A stretch of 64,000 nt of DNA, taken from assembly GCF_900637205.1 (NCBI RefSeq), contig NZ_LR134355.1, positions 2,666,001 to 2,730,000 of the forward strand. Direction: 5' to 3'. Below are positions 35,633 through 45,982 of the stretch, piece after piece. This stretch comes from Mycolicibacterium chitae. Its GTDB lineage: Bacteria; Actinomycetota; Actinomycetes; Mycobacteriales; Mycobacteriaceae. Positions within the stretch are counted from its first letter, which is position 1. Every line of letters starts with the position of its first letter. The position numbers and the translations under genes are program-made. The notes beneath the pieces are model-generated. The model did no database searches and had not been told where the DNA came from. It saw only the letters and a list, made by a program, of their open reading frames with translations.

Positions 35633-36076
35633 ATGACCAACCCGTATCTGCCCCCGCCCATCGAGACCGCGACGGACCCGGTGCACAGCACCGCGGACCT
35701 CGGCCAACGCTGGCGCGCCCTGATGGGCCCGCTCGGCTTCGGCCAGCGGCTCATCTGGTTCGGCTTCCTCGGCCCCGACCGCCGCCTGATCAAGGCCCTG
35801 CATCAGCTGCCCATCCCCCGACGACCCCGAGAAGACGTCTGCGAGAAGCTATTCGGCGGCCTCGCGGTGGTCGTCGAGGAACTCGATGCGCCGGTGACCG
35901 TGGCGATCCTGCTGACCGGGCCGGGCACCGGCGGCGTCAGTGAGCGGGACCGCCGGTGGGCGGGCATGCTCACCGACTTCGCGCAGCGCTGCGAGGTGCC
36001 GCTGGAGCCGATCTTCCGCGCCAACGACGAATCGTTGGAACTCGTCGAGCCCAGCTTCAGCGCCAGCGTTACGTGA
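35633..36076 (+). CDS. Conserved-looking hypothetical protein
   Basis: A 147-aa protein I cannot assign. Its middle part (EDVCEKLFGGLAVVVEELDAPVTVAILLTGPGTGGVSERDRRWAGMLTDFAQRC in pieces) suggests an alternating alpha/beta fold. It has no signal peptide or membrane helix and only two cysteines. In M. tuberculosis a toxin-antitoxin pair occupies the corresponding place between treZ and ilvA, so this is a variable slot. It overlaps the convergent ilvA gene by 8 nt. Codon use looks native, favouring a real gene. Confidence 0.65.
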   Translation: MTNPYLPPPIETATDPVHSTADLGQRWRALMGPLGFGQRLIWFGFLGPDRRLIKALHQLPIPRRPREDVCEKLFGGLAVVVEELDAPVTVAILLTGPGTGGVSERDRRWAGMLTDFAQRCEVPLEPIFRANDESLELVEPSFSASVT

Positions 36077-37361
36077 GGTAGCGGTAGGTCGGTGAGCCCG
36101 GTTCGAGCAGTTCGACGTGGCTCTCCGAGCGCTGCATCCGCGCCAGCAGGCGGTCCAGGTCGGCGGCCGAACCCAGCTGAACACCGACCAACGCTTCGCC
36201 GGTCTCCCGGTTGTTGCGCTTGACGTACTCGAACAGGGTGATGTCGTCGTTGGGGCCCAGGACCTCGTCGAGGAAGCGGCGCAGCGCGCCCGGCTCCTGC
36301 GGGAAATCGACCAGGAAGTAGTGCTTGAGACCCAGGTGCACCAGGGAGCGCTCCAGCACCTCGCCGTAGCGCGACACGTCGTTGTTGCCGCCGGAGATCA
36401 GGCACACCACCGTCGACCCCGGCGTGATGTCGGCCTCGAGCAGTCCGGCCACCGACAGCGCGCCGGCGGGTTCGGCGATGATGCCCTCGTTCTGGTACAG
36501 GTCGAGCATCGCGGTGCAGACCGCGCCCTCGTCGACCGTCGTGATCGACACCATGTCACCGGCCGAGGACAGCGCCGCGAACGGCAGCGCGCCCGCGCGG
36601 GCCACGGCCGCGCCGTCGACGAACTGATCGACCTGCTCGAGCGTGACGGGCTGCCCCTCGGCCAGGGCCGCGACCATCGACGCGGCACCGGCGGGTTCGA
36701 CGCCCAGGACCGAGGTGACGGTGGTTCGGTCCGCCAGGTAGCTCGCGATGCCGCTGATGCAGCCGCCGCCGCCGACGGGCACGACCACCAGGTCGGGCTC
36801 GGCGTCGAGCTGCTCGAGGATCTCCACGGCGATGGTGCCCTGACCGGCCATCGTGCGCAGGTCGTCGTAGGGGTGCACCAACGTGGCGCCGGTGCGCCGC
36901 GCATCGTCGAGGGCGGCCTCGGCGGCCATGTCGTAGGTCTTGCCGCCGATGATCAGCTCGATGTTGTCCCCGCCGTGGTAGCGGATGCGGTCGCGCTTCT
37001 GCTTGGGCGTCTTGGCCGGCACGTAGACGCGGCCCTGAATGCCCATCGACCGGCAGGCCAGCGCGAAGCCCTGGGCGTGGTTGCCGGCCGAGCAGCACAC
37101 GACGCCGGCGGCAAGTTCCTCGGGGCTCAGCTGGAGCAGCAGGTTGTAGGCGCCGCGCACCTTGTAGGAGCGGACGGTCTGCAGGTCCTCACGTTTGAGA
37201 AAAACCCGCGCGTCGGTCAGCTGCGACAACCGGTCACTGAACTGCAGCGGCGTCGGCGTCACCAGGTCGGAAATTCGCTTGGCCGCCGCCTCGACATCGG
37301 CCCCGGTGAGCGGGGGGCTCGACGGTGTCACCCGTGGTGCTTGACTCAGTTCAGCGGACAC
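36069..37361 (-). CDS. ilvA: Threonine deaminase (threonine ammonia-lyase)
   Basis: IlvA deaminates threonine to 2-oxobutanoate, the entry to isoleucine. The 430-aa protein has the PLP lysine in VRSYKVRGAY, CSAGNHAQGFA, the phosphate cup VPVGGGGCISG, and one C-terminal ACT-like regulatory domain (HYFLVDFPQEPGALRRFL... to the end). It has one ACT-like domain rather than the enterobacterial pair, as in the shorter 430-aa class. It starts at GTG 37361. Confidence 0.93.
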   Translation of the reverse strand: MSAELSQAPRVTPSSPPLTGADVEAAAKRISDLVTPTPLQFSDRLSQLTDARVFLKREDLQTVRSYKVRGAYNLLLQLSPEELAAGVVCCSAGNHAQGFALACRSMGIQGRVYVPAKTPKQKRDRIRYHGGDNIELIIGGKTYDMAAEAALDDARRTGATLVHPYDDLRTMAGQGTIAVEILEQLDAEPDLVVVPVGGGGCISGIASYLADRTTVTSVLGVEPAGAASMVAALAEGQPVTLEQVDQFVDGAAVARAGALPFAALSSAGDMVSITTVDEGAVCTAMLDLYQNEGIIAEPAGALSVAGLLEADITPGSTVVCLISGGNNDVSRYGEVLERSLVHLGLKHYFLVDFPQEPGALRRFLDEVLGPNDDITLFEYVKRNNRETGEALVGVQLGSAADLDRLLARMQRSESHVELLEPGSPTYRYLT

Positions 37362-37403
37362 CGGTCAATGGTGCCACGCGAGGAATTCACCAGTGAAATC
37401 GTT

Positions 37404-37838
37404 TCAGGCGGGCGTGAGCACGAACACCGGGATCTGCCGGTCCGTCTTGGTCTGGTAATCGGCGTAGTCGGGGAACGCGGCGACGGCCCGCTCCCACCAC
37501 TGTGCGCGCTCGTCGCCGAACACCTCGCGGGCGTTGTAGTCGGCCGAAATCGTGCCGTCCTGCAGTTCGACCAGCGGGTTTGCCTTGACGTTGTAGTACC
37601 AGACCGGGTTCTTGGGGGCGCCGCCGAGCGACGCCACGATCGCGTACTCGCCGTTGTGCTCCACCCGCATCAGCGGGGTCTTGCGCAGTTTGCCGGTCTT
37701 GGCGCCGACCGTGGTCAACAACACGACGGGCATACCCCGCAGTTCGGTGCCCTTGGTCCCGCCGGAACTCATGTACTCCTCGGCGTTCTCCCGGGACCAA
37801 TCGAGCGGACTCGGTGCGTACTCTCCCTGCAACGGCAT
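37404..37838 (-). CDS. Ddn-family F420-dependent nitroreductase-like protein
   Basis: A 144-aa split-barrel protein of the deazaflavin (F420)-dependent Ddn family, corresponding to Rv1558 beside ilvA. Typical segments are [25 protein letters not shown], which binds F420 phosphate, and [23 protein letters not shown]. Relatives reduce quinones and nitroimidazoles. It starts at ATG 37838 and diverges from the small membrane gene at 37942 over a repeat-rich promoter. Confidence 0.88.
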   Translation of the reverse strand: MPLQGEYAPSPLDWSRENAEEYMSSGGTKGTELRGMPVVLLTTVGAKTGKLRKTPLMRVEHNGEYAIVASLGGAPKNPVWYYNVKANPLVELQDGTISADYNAREVFGDERAQWWERAVAAFPDYADYQTKTDRQIPVFVLTPA

Positions 37839-37847
37839 GCGCCCAGC

Positions 37848-37915
37848 CTAGGCGAAACAGGCGCCCGGCTAGGGGAAACAGACACCCCCAACGGCGTGTT
37901 TCGGGTGGCCGAAAC
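37848..37915. promoter_or_regulatory. Repeat-rich divergent promoter with a 7-bp-arm palindrome
   Basis: Two direct repeats, CTAGGCGAAACAG (37848-37860) and CTAGGGGAAACAG (37869-37881), are 21 bp apart. They are followed by the palindrome GTTTCGG-GTGG-CCGAAAC (37898-37915), whose half-site GAAAC is shared with the direct repeats. The palindrome covers the expected -35 position of a promoter with -10 TATGAT at 37929-37934. It looks like a multi-site operator; the regulator is unknown. Confidence 0.55.
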
Positions 37916-37941
37916 TTTTCATAAGGGCTATGATGGCCCTC

Positions 37942-38181
37942 ATGACCACCGCCGAGCAGTTCCGTTCCGCAGCACAGTCGCGGACGCCGCTCGCACAGCG
38001 GGAGCTGTCGATCGCGGGCGTGCCCTGGCCGGCCTACAAGGTGGTCGCGCTGCTCGTGGGTGCACTCGTGCTGGCGGTCGTGGGCGTGGTCTCCGCCAGT
38101 GCCGCCACCGCGGTGCTCAGCGCGACGGCGGTCACCACCGTGGCGTGGTGGGTGCTCGGCGCCGGCCATCGCCGGCACTGA
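37942..38181 (+). CDS. Small membrane protein
   Basis: A 79-aa protein with two adjacent hydrophobic segments (about residues 30-50 and 54-72, rich in Ala and Val) and a basic end GAGHRRH. I start it at ATG 37942 (MTTAEQFRSAA) because TATGAT (37929-37934) is a strong -10 seven bases upstream, implying a leaderless message; ATGs at 37930 and 37933 would lie within or before that element. I do not recognise the family. It lies between the Ddn-like gene and the dnaE1 terminus. Confidence 0.65.
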   Translation: MTTAEQFRSAAQSRTPLAQRELSIAGVPWPAYKVVALLVGALVLAVVGVVSASAATAVLSATAVTTVAWWVLGAGHRRH

Positions 38182-38203
38182 CGCCACGCTCTCCTCACCG
38201 CAA

Positions 38204-38237
38204 GCCCTGCCTGATCAGCCGCCCTGCCTGATCAGCC
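38204..38237. repeat. Perfect 17-bp tandem repeat at the dnaE1 stop
   Basis: GCCCTGCCTGATCAGCC occurs at 38204-38220 and 38221-38237 without a gap. The dnaE1 stop codon (38232-38234) lies inside the second copy, so the repeat duplicates the end of the gene. Confidence 0.9.
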
Positions 38238-41200
38238 GCCGAGGCAGCCCGGACCCAGCAGCGCCTTGAGGTCCCCCATCAGCGCCGACGAGTTGGTCAC
38301 CCGCAGCGACTGATCCAATTCCAGCGTGGTGATGCGTTCGCCGCTGATCAGCCGCAGATGCACCTGCGAGGTCCCGGGATGACGGGCCAGCACCTGCTTG
38401 AGCGCGGTGACCTTGTCGATGGTGCACTGCCGGGTGGGCAGGCTGACCGCCAGCGGGCGGTCGACCTGCGCGCTGGAGAAGTCCGGCACCACCAATTCGT
38501 GCACGATCAGCGAGCGGCGATCGTCGCGCACGTTGACCTTCGCCTTGAGCAGCACCACGGTGTCGTCGGCCACCTCGGCGCCGAACATCGAGTAGGTCTG
38601 CGGGAAGAACAGCACCTCGATACCGCCGGTGAGATCCTCCAGTTGTGCTGAGGCCCAGGGCAATCCGTTCTTGTTGACGCGACGGTTCACCGAGGCCAGG
38701 ATGCCGCCCACCGCAACGTTGGTGTCGTGGGCGACGTCGCCGTCGAGAATGGCCGGCAGCGGGGTGTCCACCTGGGCGGCCAGCAGGTGCGCGACGCCGT
38801 CGAGCGGATGCCCGGACACGTACAGGCCCAGCATCTCCCGTTCCAGGGCGAGCTTGTGCTTGTCGTCCCACTCCTCGTCGGGGACCTTGATGGTGAACAC
38901 CGCGTCGGTCCCACCCGACTCGTCCGCCCCGCCGAACAGGTCGAACTGCCCCATCGCCTCGGCCTTCTTGGTGCCTAGCACCGAGTCGACCGCATCGGTG
39001 TGGATCAGGAACAGCCCCTTACGGGCGTGCTTGAGCGAGTCGAACGCGCCCGCCTTGATCAGGGATTCCGTCACCTTCTTGTTGCACACGGACACCTCGA
39101 TCTTGTTCAGGTAGTCCGAGAAGTCGGTGAAATGCCCCTTCTGCGTGCGGGTTTCGATCAGCGAGGACACCACGTTGGCGCCGACGTTACGCACCGCCCC
39201 GAGACCGAAGCGGATGTCGGTGCCCACCGAGGTGAAGTGCAGGCTCGATTCGTTGACGTCCGGCGGCAGCACCGTGATGCCCAGGCGCCGGCAGTCCGCC
39301 AGATAGACCGCGGCCTTGTCCTTGTCGTCACCCACGGAGGTCAGCAGCCCCGCCATGTACTCCGACGGATAGTTGGCCTTGAGGTACGCCGTCCAGTAGG
39401 ACACCAGGCCGTAGCCCGCGGCGTGCGACTTGTTGAACGCGTAGCCGGCGAACGGAAGGATGGTGTCCCACAGGGCCTTCACGGCCGCCTCGGAGAAGCC
39501 GTTGGCGGTCATGCCCTCGTAGAAGCCCTTGTACTCGGCCTCGAGCACCTCGAGCTTCTTCTTGCCCATGGCCTTTCGGAGCGCATCGGCCTTGCCCATG
39601 GTGTAGGAGGCCACCTTCTGGGCGATGAACATGATCTGCTCTTGGTAGACGATCAGGCCGTAGGTCTCCGACAGGATCTCGCGCAGCGGTTCCTCGAGTT
39701 CGGGGTGGATCGGCTTGATCTGCTGGCGGGCGTTCTTGCGGTCCGCGTAGTCGTTGTGGGCGTTCATGCCCATCGGGCCCGGGCGGTACAGCGCCAGCAC
39801 GGCGACGATGTCGTTGAACTCGGTGGGCTGCATCCGGCGCAGCAGGTCGCGCATCGGCCCGCCGTCGAGCTGGAACACCCCGAGAGTGTCTCCGCGGGAG
39901 AGCAATTCGTAGGTGGGAGCGTCGTCGAACGGCAGCGTGTCCAGGTCGAGGTCGATCCCCCGGTTGGCCTTGATGTTCTCCAGCGCGTCGCCGATGATCG
40001 TCAGGTTGCGCAGGCCCAGGAAGTCCATCTTGAGCAGGCCGATGTCCTCGCAGGACGGATAGTCCCAGCCGGTGATGATCGCGCCGTCCTGCGGCCGCTT
40101 CCACAGCGGGATCGCGTCGATCAGCGGCTCGGAACTCATGATCACCGCGCAGGCGTGCACGCCGGCGTTGCGGACCAGCCCCTCGAGGCCGCGCGCGGTC
40201 TCGTAGATGGTCCGGACGTCCGGATCGGTGTCGATCAGGCCGCGCACCTCGGCGGCCTCCTTGTACCGCTCGTGGGTGGGGTCGGTGATCCCGGACAGCG
40301 GGATGTCCTTGGCCATGATCGGCGGCGGCAGCGCCTTGGTGATCCGGTCGGCGATCGCGTAGCCGGGCTGGCCGTAGTTGACCCGGGCCGAGTCCTTGAG
40401 CGCGGCTTTCGTTTTGATGGTGCCGAACGTGATGACCTGGGCCACCCGGTCGCTGCCCCACTTGTCGGCGGCGTAGCGCACCATCTCGCCGCGCCGACGG
40501 TCGTCGAAGTCGATATCGATATCGGGGGCCGACGGCCGCTCGGGGTTGAGGAACCGTTCGAACAGCAGCCCGTGCGGGATCGGGTCGATGTTGGTGATGC
40601 CCAGCGCGTAGGCCACCAGCGAACCGGCGGCCGACCCGCGGCCGGGCCCGACCCGGATGTCGATGGAGCGCGCGTAGTTGATCAGGTCGGCGACGATCAG
40701 GAAGTACGACGGGAAGCCCTTGCCGCAGATCACGTCGATCTCGTACTCGGCGCGGTCGGTGTACTCCTGGCCCACGCCGTCCGGGAACCGCTTGCGCAGA
40801 CCGGCGTGCACCTCGTGACGCAGCCAGGACCCCTGGTCGTGCCCCTCGGGCACCGGGAAGATCGGCATCCGGTCCACCGGCGTCCAGACCTCGTCGTAGG
40901 ACTGCACCCGCTCGGCGATCAGCAGCGTCGAGTCGCAGGCCCCCGGCACCTCGTCGTCCCAGAGCGCGCGCATCTCCGCGGCCGACTTCAGGTAGTAGCC
41001 GTCCCCGTCGAACTTGAACCGGTTCGGGTCCGACAGCGTCTTGCCGGTCTGGATGCACAGCAGCGCCTCGTGGTTGCGCGCGGCGTCCTTGGTGACGTAG
41101 TGGCAGTCGTTGGTGGCCAACGGGCGGATGTCGAGCTTGCGGCCGATCTCCAGCAGACCGTCGCGCACCCGGCGCTCGATGGACAGGCCGTGGTCCATCA

Positions 41201-41771
41201 GCTCGAGGAAGAAGTTGTCGGGCCCGAAGATCTCCCGCCACTTGGCGGCGGCCTCCAGTGCCTCCTGGTTGTGGCCGAGGCGCAGCCGGGTCTGGACCTC
41301 GCCGGAGGGGCACCCCGTGGTCGCGATGATGCCCTCGGCGTGTTCGGCGAGGATCTCGGCGTCCATCCGCGGCCACTTGCCCAACTGGCCCTCGAACGAC
41401 GCCAGCGACGACAGCTTGAACAGGTTGCGCAGACCGCGGGCGTTCTCGGCGACCATGGTCATGTGCAGGTAGGCACCGCTGGCGGACACGTCGTCGGACT
41501 TCTGGCTGGGGTCACCCCAGGTGATGCGCCGGGTGTCGAACCGCGAGGCCGGCGCGATATAGGCCTCGACGCCGATGATCGGGGCGATGCCGGCGGCCTT
41601 GGCCTCGTTGTAGAACTGGCTGGCCCCGAACATGTTGCCGTGGTCGGTCATGCCGATCGAGGTCATCCCGAGCCGCTGTGCCTCCGCCAGCATCGGCTTG
41701 ATCTTGGCGGCGCCGTCCAGCATCGAGTACTCGGTGTGGTTGTGCAGGTGAACGAAGCCCGAGGTGCCCAT
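38232..41771 (-). CDS. dnaE1: Replicative DNA polymerase III alpha subunit
   Basis: DnaE1 is the essential replicative polymerase. The 1179-aa protein has an N-terminal PHP domain with its metal ligands in place ([24 protein letters not shown]), which in mycobacteria is the proofreading exonuclease. The palm follows, with the catalytic Asp residues in [15 protein letters not shown] and the [10 protein letters not shown] loop, then helix-hairpin-helix and the OB domain near [18 protein letters not shown]. The C-terminus ends at [15 protein letters not shown] hexamer about 8 nt before the ATG suggests a leaderless transcript. Confidence 0.97.
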   Translation of the reverse strand: MGTSGFVHLHNHTEYSMLDGAAKIKPMLAEAQRLGMTSIGMTDHGNMFGASQFYNEAKAAGIAPIIGVEAYIAPASRFDTRRITWGDPSQKSDDVSASGAYLHMTMVAENARGLRNLFKLSSLASFEGQLGKWPRMDAEILAEHAEGIIATTGCPSGEVQTRLRLGHNQEALEAAAKWREIFGPDNFFLELMDHGLSIERRVRDGLLEIGRKLDIRPLATNDCHYVTKDAARNHEALLCIQTGKTLSDPNRFKFDGDGYYLKSAAEMRALWDDEVPGACDSTLLIAERVQSYDEVWTPVDRMPIFPVPEGHDQGSWLRHEVHAGLRKRFPDGVGQEYTDRAEYEIDVICGKGFPSYFLIVADLINYARSIDIRVGPGRGSAAGSLVAYALGITNIDPIPHGLLFERFLNPERPSAPDIDIDFDDRRRGEMVRYAADKWGSDRVAQVITFGTIKTKAALKDSARVNYGQPGYAIADRITKALPPPIMAKDIPLSGITDPTHERYKEAAEVRGLIDTDPDVRTIYETARGLEGLVRNAGVHACAVIMSSEPLIDAIPLWKRPQDGAIITGWDYPSCEDIGLLKMDFLGLRNLTIIGDALENIKANRGIDLDLDTLPFDDAPTYELLSRGDTLGVFQLDGGPMRDLLRRMQPTEFNDIVAVLALYRPGPMGMNAHNDYADRKNARQQIKPIHPELEEPLREILSETYGLIVYQEQIMFIAQKVASYTMGKADALRKAMGKKKLEVLEAEYKGFYEGMTANGFSEAAVKALWDTILPFAGYAFNKSHAAGYGLVSYWTAYLKANYPSEYMAGLLTSVGDDKDKAAVYLADCRRLGITVLPPDVNESSLHFTSVGTDIRFGLGAVRNVGANVVSSLIETRTQKGHFTDFSDYLNKIEVSVCNKKVTESLIKAGAFDSLKHARKGLFLIHTDAVDSVLGTKKAEAMGQFDLFGGADESGGTDAVFTIKVPDEEWDDKHKLALEREMLGLYVSGHPLDGVAHLLAAQVDTPLPAILDGDVAHDTNVAVGGILASVNRRVNKNGLPWASAQLEDLTGGIEVLFFPQTYSMFGAEVADDTVVLLKAKVNVRDDRRSLIVHELVVPDFSSAQVDRPLAVSLPTRQCTIDKVTALKQVLARHPGTSQVHLRLISGERITTLELDQSLRVTNSSALMGDLKALLGPGCLGG

Positions 41772-41866
41772 AGGGTCGTCAGTCTAGGTCGTCGGTACGA
41801 CACCGCCGAGTGACTCGCTGGGGGTGTCGGAATGTCTCGGCGTGCCGCCCCGGCGTGTCGTTGTTT

Positions 41867-42454
41867 TCACGCCTCGTCGCGCAGCAGCCGGGCGATCTCG
41901 TCGGACTGCTCGGCGCTCATCTCGCCGGTCAGCTGCAGCACGGTGCCGTCGATGCGCTCGCTGATCGCGGGCGCGGAAACCACCACGCCGTCGCGGATGA
42001 ACGCCAGCTGCTTGCCCACCTGCGCGGCCGTCAGGTCGCCGAAGATCCGCGCGGAGTCCTCGGTCATCATCACCTGCACGAAGTGGCCGCGGGTGATCGG
42101 CGAGAGCAGCGACTCGACCTGGACCAGCTGCAACTGCACCGCGTCGGACCCCAGGGTGTACAGCCCGTTCTTCGCGAGGTCGCACAGCTGCAGCGGCTCG
42201 GTGGCGGGTCCGGCCGGCGGACACCCTTCGGGTGCGATCCCCTCGACGCTCACCACCGGGCGCACCTCCACCGGCGTGGTCGGCGGCGGGGCCGGCTCGG
42301 CGGCGGCCGTGGTCTCCGGCGGCGCCTCGGGCGCCGAGCTCACCAGCGCCACCGCCATCGGCACGATCAGGGTGAACCCGAGCACCGCCGTCAAACCGGC
42401 GATCCATGCCCTGCGGCGTCGACGCGCCGCGTCCCGACCCGACGGATCCGTCAC
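41867..42454 (-). CDS. Membrane-anchored protein with a SecD P1-like domain
   Basis: A 195-aa protein with an Arg-rich cytoplasmic start (RDAARRRRRAW), one membrane helix (about residues 17-38), a Pro/Thr/Glu linker, and an external domain. That domain ends FIRDGVVVSAPAISERIDGTVLQLTGEMSAEQSDEIARLL, close to the P1 head subdomain of SecD. It lacks SecD's transporter helices, so it is a stand-alone P1-like protein. The GTG start overlaps the rarD stop (GTGA). Function unknown; a role at the outer face of the membrane is inferred. Confidence 0.72.
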   Translation of the reverse strand: MTDPSGRDAARRRRRAWIAGLTAVLGFTLIVPMAVALVSSAPEAPPETTAAAEPAPPPTTPVEVRPVVSVEGIAPEGCPPAGPATEPLQLCDLAKNGLYTLGSDAVQLQLVQVESLLSPITRGHFVQVMMTEDSARIFGDLTAAQVGKQLAFIRDGVVVSAPAISERIDGTVLQLTGEMSAEQSDEIARLLRDEA

Positions 42455-43389
42455 CGTTGCTTCCCCTCGTCCAGCGTTGGTTCCCCGAGATCTTGCCTCG
42501 TGGACTCGCGTCGGGTGCGCAGGATCGCGTCACCGGTGAACACGGCCAGCGCGATCCAGATCAGCGCGAAGCCCAGCCACCGCGCGGGCGGCATCGGTTC
42601 CTGGCCGATGAACACGCCCCAACTCAGCTGCATCACCGGGGTCAGGTACATCAGCAGACCCAGGCTCACCAGCGGCAGCCGCTGCGCGGCCACGGCGAAC
42701 AGCAGCAGCGGGATCGCGGTGACCGGTCCGGACAACACCATCAGCGCCGCGTGCCACGGACCGTTGGACAAGAAAGCGCTCTGGCCGGCCACCGCACCCG
42801 CCACGATGAACGCCAACGCGAACGGGGCGGCCAGGGCGGCCTCGATGCCGACGCTGACCCGCGGGTCCGTCGGCACCACTTTCTTCACCAGGCCGTAGAA
42901 CCCGAACGAGAACGCCAGCCCCAGCGAAATCCACGGCGGGGCACCGAGTTCCAGGGTCAGGACGGCGCAGGCGAGCACCGCCACCGTCAGCGCGACGGCC
43001 TGCGCGCGGTTCAGCGACTCCCGGAAGATCAGCACGCCCAGGGCGACGCTGACCAACGGGTTGATGAAGTAGCCCAGCGCCGCGTCCACGACGTGCCCGT
43101 TGTTGACGGCGTAGATGTAGATCACCCAGTTCGCCGAGATCAGCGCCGAGGCCGCGCCCAGCAGCAGCCAGACCCGGCCGGTGATCCGCCGCAGATCGCC
43201 CAGTCGTCGCAGCGCGGCCACGACCACGACCATCAGCAGCGCCATCCAGACGATGCGGTGCGCGAGGATCTCGGCCGCCCCGGCGGGTTTGAGCAGCGGG
43301 AAGAAGCCCGGGAACAGGCCCCACGCACCGTAGGCACCCACCCCGAAGAGCAGGCCACCGGAACTGGCTGCGCGCTTGTCCGGACGCAC
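42451..43389 (-). CDS. rarD: RarD-type EamA transporter
   Basis: A 312-aa integral membrane protein of the drug/metabolite transporter superfamily, with ten predicted helices in two EamA repeats. The RarD hallmarks are [19 protein letters not shown] near the start, [26 protein letters not shown], and [28 protein letters not shown]. The substrate is unknown in the family. GTG 43389 shares its first base with the rluD-type stop (TAGTG). Confidence 0.9.
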   Translation of the reverse strand: MRPDKRAASSGGLLFGVGAYGAWGLFPGFFPLLKPAGAAEILAHRIVWMALLMVVVVAALRRLGDLRRITGRVWLLLGAASALISANWVIYIYAVNNGHVVDAALGYFINPLVSVALGVLIFRESLNRAQAVALTVAVLACAVLTLELGAPPWISLGLAFSFGFYGLVKKVVPTDPRVSVGIEAALAAPFALAFIVAGAVAGQSAFLSNGPWHAALMVLSGPVTAIPLLLFAVAAQRLPLVSLGLLMYLTPVMQLSWGVFIGQEPMPPARWLGFALIWIALAVFTGDAILRTRRESTRQDLGEPTLDEGKQR

Positions 43390-44309
43390 TATTGCTGCAG
43401 CACGTCCAGCGCGTGCTGCAGATCGTCGGGATACGGGCTGCTGATCTCGAAGCGACGACCGTCGGCGGGGTGGGCAAACGCCAGCGACCTGGCGTGCAGC
43501 CACTGCCTTTGCAGCCCAAGCTTTTTCGCCAGGGTCGGGTCGGCGCCGTAGGTCAGGTCACCGCAGCACGGATGGTGCAGCGCGGCGAAGTGCACCCGGA
43601 TCTGGTGGGTGCGGCCGGTTTCCAGGTGGACGTCGAGCAGACTGGCCGCGACGAACGCCTCGACGGTGTCGTAGTGGGTGGTGCTGTGCCGGCCATCCTC
43701 GGTGACGGCGAACTTCCAGTCGTGCCCGCGGTGTCGGCCGATCGGTGCGTCGATGGTGCCGCTCGACGGATCCGGGTGGCCCTGCACCAGGGCGTGATAC
43801 CGCTTGTCGACGGTGCGCTGCTTGAACGCGCGCTTGAGCAGGGTGTAGGCCCGCTCCGAGAGCGCCACCACCATGACGCCCGAGGTGCCGACGTCGAGCC
43901 GGTGCACGATGCCCTGCCGCTCGTGGATGCCGGAGGTGCTGATCCGGAAGCCCGCCGCCGCCAGGCCGCCGAGCACCGTCGGACCGTGCCAGCCGACCGT
44001 GGCGTGCGCGGCCACCCCCGGCGGTTTGTCGACGACGACGATGTCGTCATCGGAATAAAGAATGGCCATCCCCTCGATGTGCTCCGGGGTGTTCTCCACC
44101 GGCGGGGGCGCCTCGGGCAGCGTCACGTCCAACCAGGCGCCGGCGGCGAGGCGGTCCGACTTGCTCGCCGGGGTGCCGTCGAGCACGACGCCGCCCTCCT
44201 CGGCCAGCGTCGCCGCGGCCGTCCGGGACAGCCCCAACAGGCGCGCCAACCCGGCGTCCACCCGCATTCCGGCCAGTCCTTCGGGGACCGGCATGGACCG
44301 GTCCGCCAT
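43389..44309 (-). CDS. RluD-family 23S rRNA pseudouridine synthase
   Basis: A 306-aa RluA/RluD-family pseudouridine synthase with an N-terminal S4 RNA-binding domain ([21 protein letters not shown]) and the catalytic Asp in [14 protein letters not shown]. The region [11 protein letters not shown] and the late [14 protein letters not shown] are diagnostic. It corresponds to Rv1540 beside lspA, as in many bacteria. Its exact target uridines are not deducible. ATG 44309 overlaps the lspA stop by one base. Confidence 0.92.
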   Translation of the reverse strand: MADRSMPVPEGLAGMRVDAGLARLLGLSRTAAATLAEEGGVVLDGTPASKSDRLAAGAWLDVTLPEAPPPVENTPEHIEGMAILYSDDDIVVVDKPPGVAAHATVGWHGPTVLGGLAAAGFRISTSGIHERQGIVHRLDVGTSGVMVVALSERAYTLLKRAFKQRTVDKRYHALVQGHPDPSSGTIDAPIGRHRGHDWKFAVTEDGRHSTTHYDTVEAFVAASLLDVHLETGRTHQIRVHFAALHHPCCGDLTYGADPTLAKKLGLQRQWLHARSLAFAHPADGRRFEISSPYPDDLQHALDVLQQ

Positions 44310-44965
44310 CACTGCTCGGATTCGGTCGGGGCGGCCTCGGGCTCGTCCTTGCCGCGGCGGCCGACGGTGTCGAAGTCGAATCCGAACAGCGAGAGCACGA
44401 CCAACAGGATGGCCCCGCCTACCACCGCCGGGTCGGCGACGTTGAACACCGGCCACCAGCCGATCGACAGGAAATCCACGACGTGCCCGCGCAGCGGACC
44501 GGGCGAACGGAAGAAGCGGTCGACGAGGTTGCCCAGCGCGCCGCCCAGGATCAGGCCCAGCCCGACGGCCCACCACGGGGACACCAGGCGCCGGCCCATC
44601 CACACGATCCCGATCACCACGGCCGTCGCCACCAGCGTCAGCACCCAGGTGTATCCGGTGGCCATCGAGAACGCCGCGCCGGAGTTGCGCACCAGCGTCC
44701 AGGTCACGGTGTCGCCGATGATCGACACCGGCTGGCCCGGGGTCAGCAGCCTGACGGCGAGCACCTTGGTGACGATGTCGAGCAGCAAGATGACGGCCGC
44801 GACCGACAGCAGCAACCGCAGCCGTCCCCGGCCCGCGGGGGCCGGGGTATCAGTGGCCTTGTCGGTAACCTCGGCGCCGGTGGTCTTGTCGGTAACCTCG
44901 GCGTCCTCGGAGTCGCCGACATCGGCGGCCGCCGGTTCGACAGAACCGGCCGTTTCGTCAATCAC
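44309..44965 (-). CDS. lspA: Lipoprotein signal peptidase
   Basis: LspA removes the signal peptide of prolipoproteins after Lgt has acylated them; both genes are in this window. The 218-aa protein has an acidic Thr-rich N-terminal extension of about 45 residues with a short internal repeat ([17 protein letters not shown]), then four membrane helices. The two catalytic aspartates are in [11 protein letters not shown] and [14 protein letters not shown]. The GTG start at 44965 follows AGGGG with long spacing. The highly charged C-terminus is usual in mycobacteria. Confidence 0.95.
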   Translation of the reverse strand: MIDETAGSVEPAAADVGDSEDAEVTDKTTGAEVTDKATDTPAPAGRGRLRLLLSVAAVILLLDIVTKVLAVRLLTPGQPVSIIGDTVTWTLVRNSGAAFSMATGYTWVLTLVATAVVIGIVWMGRRLVSPWWAVGLGLILGGALGNLVDRFFRSPGPLRGHVVDFLSIGWWPVFNVADPAVVGGAILLVVLSLFGFDFDTVGRRGKDEPEAAPTESEQ

Positions 44966-45029
44966 GCCTCCATCATCCCCTAGAAACTTGCGGGCCCCCG
45001 ACGCCGCACCGCTGCGGCATGATCGGTGC

Positions 45030-45971
45030 ATGCCTCGTCTCTGCGTCATCAGCACCGGTGGGACCATCGCGACCAGCAGCGATGACGACGGGATCAAGCG
45101 TCCGAGCCGCAGCGGCGAGCAGTTGCTGTCGGGCCTGGATGTCCCCGCCGAGGTGACGGTCACGGAGCTGATGGCCCGCGACAGCTCGCAACTGACCCCC
45201 GCGGACTGGGACGCCATCGGCGCCGCCATCGACGCCGGCGTGCGCGGTGGGGCCGACGGGGTGGTGGTGACGCACGGCACCGACACGCTCGAGGAGACCA
45301 CGCTGTGGTGCGAGCTGACGTATCGCGGCGCCGCGCCGGTGGTGTTCACCGGCGCCATGTACAGCGCCGATTCGCCGCAGGCCGACGGACCGGCCAACCT
45401 GACCGCCGCGTTGGGCCTGGCCGCCCGGCCGGAGGCCGCGGGTCAGGGCGTGCTGATCAGCTTCGACGGTCGGGTGCTGGCGCCGCGCGGGCTGTACAAG
45501 GCCGGCGGACCGGACGGCGTCGGATTCGTCGGGACCGACCTGGGCGGGTCGGACGGCGGGTTGGACGGCGGGTTGGACAAGGACCAGCGGCCCTATCTGG
45601 GAGCTCTGTCGGCGGCCGCCGCGCCGCGGGTCGACATCGTGGCGGCCTATCCCGGCGCCGACGCCGCCGCGCTGGATGCATGCGTCCGCGCGGGTGCGCG
45701 CGCCGTCGTGGTGGAGGCCCTGGGCGCGGGCAATGCCGGTGAGCCGATCATCGACGGGGTGCGCCGGCATTGCCGCGACGGTATTACGGTGGCGGTGTCG
45801 ACCCGGGTGGCCGGCGGCGGGGTCAGCCCGGGTTACGGTCCGGGCGCGGCCCTGGTGGATGCCGGCGCGGTGGTCGTTCCCAGCCTGCGGCCCTCGCAGG
45901 CGCGGGTGCTGCTGATGGCGGCGCTGGCTGCCGGTGCGCCGGTCGCCGAGACGCTGGCCCGGTGGGGCTGA
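45030..45971 (+). CDS. ansA: L-asparaginase
   Basis: AnsA hydrolyses asparagine to aspartate and ammonia. The 313-aa protein carries the two threonine motifs [11 protein letters not shown] (Thr12) and [10 protein letters not shown] (Thr84, Asp85), plus the dimer-site [11 protein letters not shown]. It starts at ATG 45030; CATGAT about 6 nt upstream is a plausible -10 for a leaderless transcript, and no ribosome site is seen. A short [14 protein letters not shown] stretch encodes a local repeat in an exposed loop. Confidence 0.93.
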   Translation: MPRLCVISTGGTIATSSDDDGIKRPSRSGEQLLSGLDVPAEVTVTELMARDSSQLTPADWDAIGAAIDAGVRGGADGVVVTHGTDTLEETTLWCELTYRGAAPVVFTGAMYSADSPQADGPANLTAALGLAARPEAAGQGVLISFDGRVLAPRGLYKAGGPDGVGFVGTDLGGSDGGLDGGLDKDQRPYLGALSAAAAPRVDIVAAYPGADAAALDACVRAGARAVVVEALGAGNAGEPIIDGVRRHCRDGITVAVSTRVAGGGVSPGYGPGAALVDAGAVVVPSLRPSQARVLLMAALAAGAPVAETLARWG

Positions 45972-45982
45972 GAGGAGTCCAG

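Noticed and set aside
39000..41813. Plus-strand open frame of about 940 codons
   Set aside because: It is the exact antisense of dnaE1, a shadow caused by high GC; the minus-strand protein is a full replicative polymerase.
45030..45600. Glycine-rich repeat in ansA as a frameshift sign
   Set aside because: The GGLDGG repeat stays in frame and lies in a loop between conserved motifs, so the enzyme looks intact.
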